Under the pieces are notes generated by a model. The model did no database searches. It was not told the DNA's origin and saw only the letters and a program-made list of their open reading frames with translations. 8,795 bases of DNA, from assembly GCA_030673955.1 (NCBI GenBank), contig DAOVBF010000032.1, positions 1-8,795 on the forward strand, given 5' to 3'. The DNA comes from Deltaproteobacteria bacterium. Lineage in GTDB: Bacteria > Myxococcota_A > UBA9160 > SZUA-336. Numbering within the stretch: position 1 is the first letter of the stretch; each line of letters starts with the position of its first letter. Shown here one piece after another: positions 6,981-8,795 of the stretch. A program made the position numbers and the translations under genes.

Positions 6981-8608
6981 AACGGCGCGACTTTCTCAGG
7001 TTGTCGGCCGCCGTAGCGGGGGGCAGCCTGTTGCCGCATTGCTCGTTTCGGCGGGACCCACACGCGACCGAGACCGGGATCGCTCACATCCTGCCCACGG
7101 TCAGTCACGAACGCATCCTGCTCAAGGTGTCTTTCCGCGCGCCGACCGATGGAGCGCCCCAGCTAGGAATCGATGGACGCACCGTGGCCGGCGTGCGCAC
7201 CGACAGCAGGGGTCGCTTCTGGTCTTTTGATATCGATCAGCTGCAAGCGTCGCAGCGCTACGAGCTGACCCTTTCCGACGCCGGCGGGCGGGTACTGCAC
7301 GGCCCCTGGGCGCTGTCGACCTTTCCCTCGCCTCGGGCGCGCCCAGCAAGAGTGCGCTTGCTGGTTTTCACCTGCGCGGGGGGGCATGAAGCCCTGCGGG
7401 ATTACTCGTCGCCTCGCCTCGAGCCGATCTTCCAGTCGACCCTGGTGCGGACGCGGCTCCTGGAGCGCGGCCTGGCGTTCCAGCCGGACGCGGTTCTCGC
7501 CAACGGCGACCACGTGTACTGGGACCTGCGCTCGAGTTCGAGTCGGGGGCTGGGGAGATCGCCTTTTGCCTGGTGGGTCGCGGGGCGTTTCGAGCGTGAT
7601 CGAGCCGTGATCGGCACCGAGAATGAGACTGTCTTGCACCGGGCTGTGGGTCCTCAGATCGCCGACCTCTACGGTACCCGCTGTCAATCCGTGCCCGTGT
7701 TCTTTGTGAGGGACGATCACGACTACTTCGAAAACGACGAGGCGACCGAGGAGCTCGTCACGTTTCCGCCGGATGCCTTCATGCTGCGGTTGGCGCGTGC
7801 AACGCAGCACATGTATTACCCCGAATTTCTCCCGGACGTGACGCGGCCGTCGGACTTACCCGGCGCGTCGGCGCCGGAGCGTCCCCCGCTCGTGAGCGAG
7901 AGCTTCGGCACGCTCCGTTTCGGGACGCTGCTCGAGGTGCTGATGTACGACTGCCGCGGCTTCGTCTCCCTATCCGGCGAGAGCGCCGGATTTGTGCCGC
8001 CTTCGGTGGAACACTGGATCATCCAGCGTATGGCTGCGCGCGAAGTCGACCATGTTGTCAACATGCCGTCGACGCCCCCGGGCTGGTCGGCCGGCAAGTG
8101 GCTCGAGTGGTACCCCGACCTGCTGGATGAGAGTGGTCGTCTCGTGACCTCCCCACCCAAGCTGCACTGGCAGCCGGGATGGCAGACGCAGCACGATCGG
8201 CTGCTGTCAGCCGCCTCCGGCATGGCCGGGCGCATCCCGCTCTTCCTCGGCGGGGACCTGCACTGCATCGCTGTGGGCACGATCGCGCGGGGCGGGACAC
8301 ATGATTGGAGCGGGAACCCCGTCGTGTCCATTCTTCCCGGACCGCTCGGTACCTCCACACGCGGCTGGCCCTCGAGTTTCCGCGGTATCGGCGCGACGCC
8401 CCCCAGCGGCCTCGACGTCGAGGAAACCATTGCGCCCATCGAGGAGAACGGATTCTGCCTGGTGGACTTCACGCCGGAGGAGGTCGAGGTGCGATTCTTC
8501 CGCTGGCACCCGAGCCAGGGCGTCGACGCGATCGCCACCCTGGAGCCGTTCCATCGCCTGCGCCTGACCCGTCCCACAGCCGACCGAGCCGCCGCGCGTA
8601 TGGCTTGA
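6977..8608 (+). CDS. Tat-exported PhoD-like metallophosphoesterase
   Basis: A 543-residue protein related to PhoD-type phosphodiesterases and alkaline phosphatases, expected to hydrolyse phosphoesters outside the cytoplasm. The N-terminus MKRRDFLRLS is a classic Tat signal (Arg3-Arg4), with a hydrophobic stretch to about residue 19. Cys22 follows in LPHC, a poor lipobox. Residues about 36-117 form a beta-rich region like the Fn3-type N-terminal domain of PhoD proteins. The catalytic region has the metal-binding motifs in order: NGDHVYWD (Asp178), RDDHDYFEND (Asp247, His248) and GGDLHC (Asp427, His429). The usual DDHE is DDHD here, and several inserts separate the motifs, so this is a divergent member; phosphatase versus phosphodiesterase activity cannot be decided. 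It is coupled to the upstream anchored hydrolase. No phosphate-starvation (Pho) box was recognised upstream of the pair. The TGA at 8606-8608 ends it 10 bases before a hairpin. Confidence 0.88.
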   Translation: MKRRDFLRLSAAVAGGSLLPHCSFRRDPHATETGIAHILPTVSHERILLKVSFRAPTDGAPQLGIDGRTVAGVRTDSRGRFWSFDIDQLQASQRYELTLSDAGGRVLHGPWALSTFPSPRARPARVRLLVFTCAGGHEALRDYSSPRLEPIFQSTLVRTRLLERGLAFQPDAVLANGDHVYWDLRSSSSRGLGRSPFAWWVAGRFERDRAVIGTENETVLHRAVGPQIADLYGTRCQSVPVFFVRDDHDYFENDEATEELVTFPPDAFMLRLARATQHMYYPEFLPDVTRPSDLPGASAPERPPLVSESFGTLRFGTLLEVLMYDCRGFVSLSGESAGFVPPSVEHWIIQRMAAREVDHVVNMPSTPPGWSAGKWLEWYPDLLDESGRLVTSPPKLHWQPGWQTQHDRLLSAASGMAGRIPLFLGGDLHCIAVGTIARGGTHDWSGNPVVSILPGPLGTSTRGWPSSFRGIGATPPSGLDVEETIAPIEENGFCLVDFTPEEVEVRFFRWHPSQGVDAIATLEPFHRLRLTRPTADRAAARMA

Positions 8609-8617
8609 CTCGCGGGT

Positions 8618-8644
8618 ACACCGAAGCCGGTGCGGCCACGGTGT
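8618..8644 (+). terminator. nested hairpin after the phosphoesterase gene
   Basis: ACACCG (8618-8623) pairs with CGGTGT (8639-8644), and inside it GCCG (8626-8629) pairs with CGGC (8633-8636) around a GTG loop, separated by a 2x2 internal loop (AA/CA). It begins 10 bases after the stop at 8608. No T-run follows on either strand, so it is not a classic intrinsic terminator, but ten GC-rich pairs could end or protect the transcript, possibly in both directions if a convergent gene follows. Confidence 0.4.
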
Positions 8645-8658
8645 CTGAGTCAGCCAGT

Positions 8659-8795
8659 TCATTGCACCGGGTATCGTAGGGTGCCGCGAACGGTCAGACG
8701 GATACAAACGCGCTCCTGCGCGCACCTCGGCGCCAGCTGGCCCGCCGGAGCAACTCGATCCCACGCGATTACGCTCGCGGAGTGGGTGTCGGGAC
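8659..8795 (-). CDS. possible 3' end of a convergent gene, running in from the right edge
   Basis: On the minus strand a frame is open from the right edge (first full codon 8793-8791) to a TGA at 8661-8659, giving 44 residues ending IRLTVRGTLRYPVQ. The start would lie beyond the window. The residues look like a plausible C-terminus (mixed hydrophobic and charged, strand-like ending), and about 73 percent of codons end in G or C. A plus-strand frame from GTG 8681 scores the same on that measure, so the support is weak. No function is recognisable. If real, it converges on the phosphoesterase gene with the hairpin at 8618-8644 between them. Confidence 0.28.
   Translation of the reverse strand, partial: PDTHSASVIAWDRVAPAGQLAPRCAQERVCIRLTVRGTLRYPVQ

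Noticed and set aside
7816..8577. Minus-strand open frame of 253 codons (also 7163-7810 and 8207-8764)
   Set aside because: Antisense to the phosphoesterase metal motifs, with Arg/Ser/Pro-rich translations; shadows of the real gene.
8681..8795. Plus-strand GTG frame open to the right edge
   Set aside because: No ribosome binding site and a Cys/Arg/Ser-rich translation; less protein-like than the opposing minus frame, though codon-ending GC does not separate them.

Overview
This is a high-GC bacterial window with dense, tightly packed genes. It has two Tat-type signal peptides, GTG starts and overlapping stop/start codons. No rRNA, tRNA, CRISPR array, insertion sequence or phage gene was seen, so it reads as a chromosomal segment. 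The lineage cannot be fixed from the sequence. A GC-rich soil or sediment group (myxobacterial, acidobacterial, gemmatimonad or similar) would fit, but that is inference.

Left half (1-3632, minus strand): a three-gene operon read right to left. It starts with a Tat-exported TIM-barrel amidohydrolase (3632 to 2379). A cysteine-rich radical SAM protein of an uncharacterised family follows (2394 to 1282), overlapping the first gene by 16 bases. The last gene is an amidase-signature hydrolase (1276 to the left edge, C-terminus missing), starting 5 bases after the radical SAM stop. The spacing argues for co-transcription and translational coupling. The substrate is not deducible. Two of the three are hydrolases that often act on C-N bonds, and the middle one is a radical enzyme with many cysteines beyond its catalytic cluster. 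This operon is the best candidate here for an undescribed pathway.

Centre (3633-3816): a short divergent intergenic region with only weak promoter signals.

Right half (3817-8608, plus strand): a 692-residue ClC-family anion transporter carries two CBS domains and a C-terminal RCK_C/TrkA_C-like domain. After a 125-base gap comes a translationally coupled pair: a membrane-anchored alpha/beta hydrolase (6021-6980) and a Tat-exported PhoD-like metallophosphoesterase (6977-8608), joined by an ATGA overlap. The pair suggests envelope or periplasmic ester and phosphoester hydrolysis.

Right edge (8609-8795): a nested hairpin that could be a terminator, then a 44-codon minus-strand open frame running in from the edge. 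That frame may be the 3' end of a convergent gene, but the support is weak.
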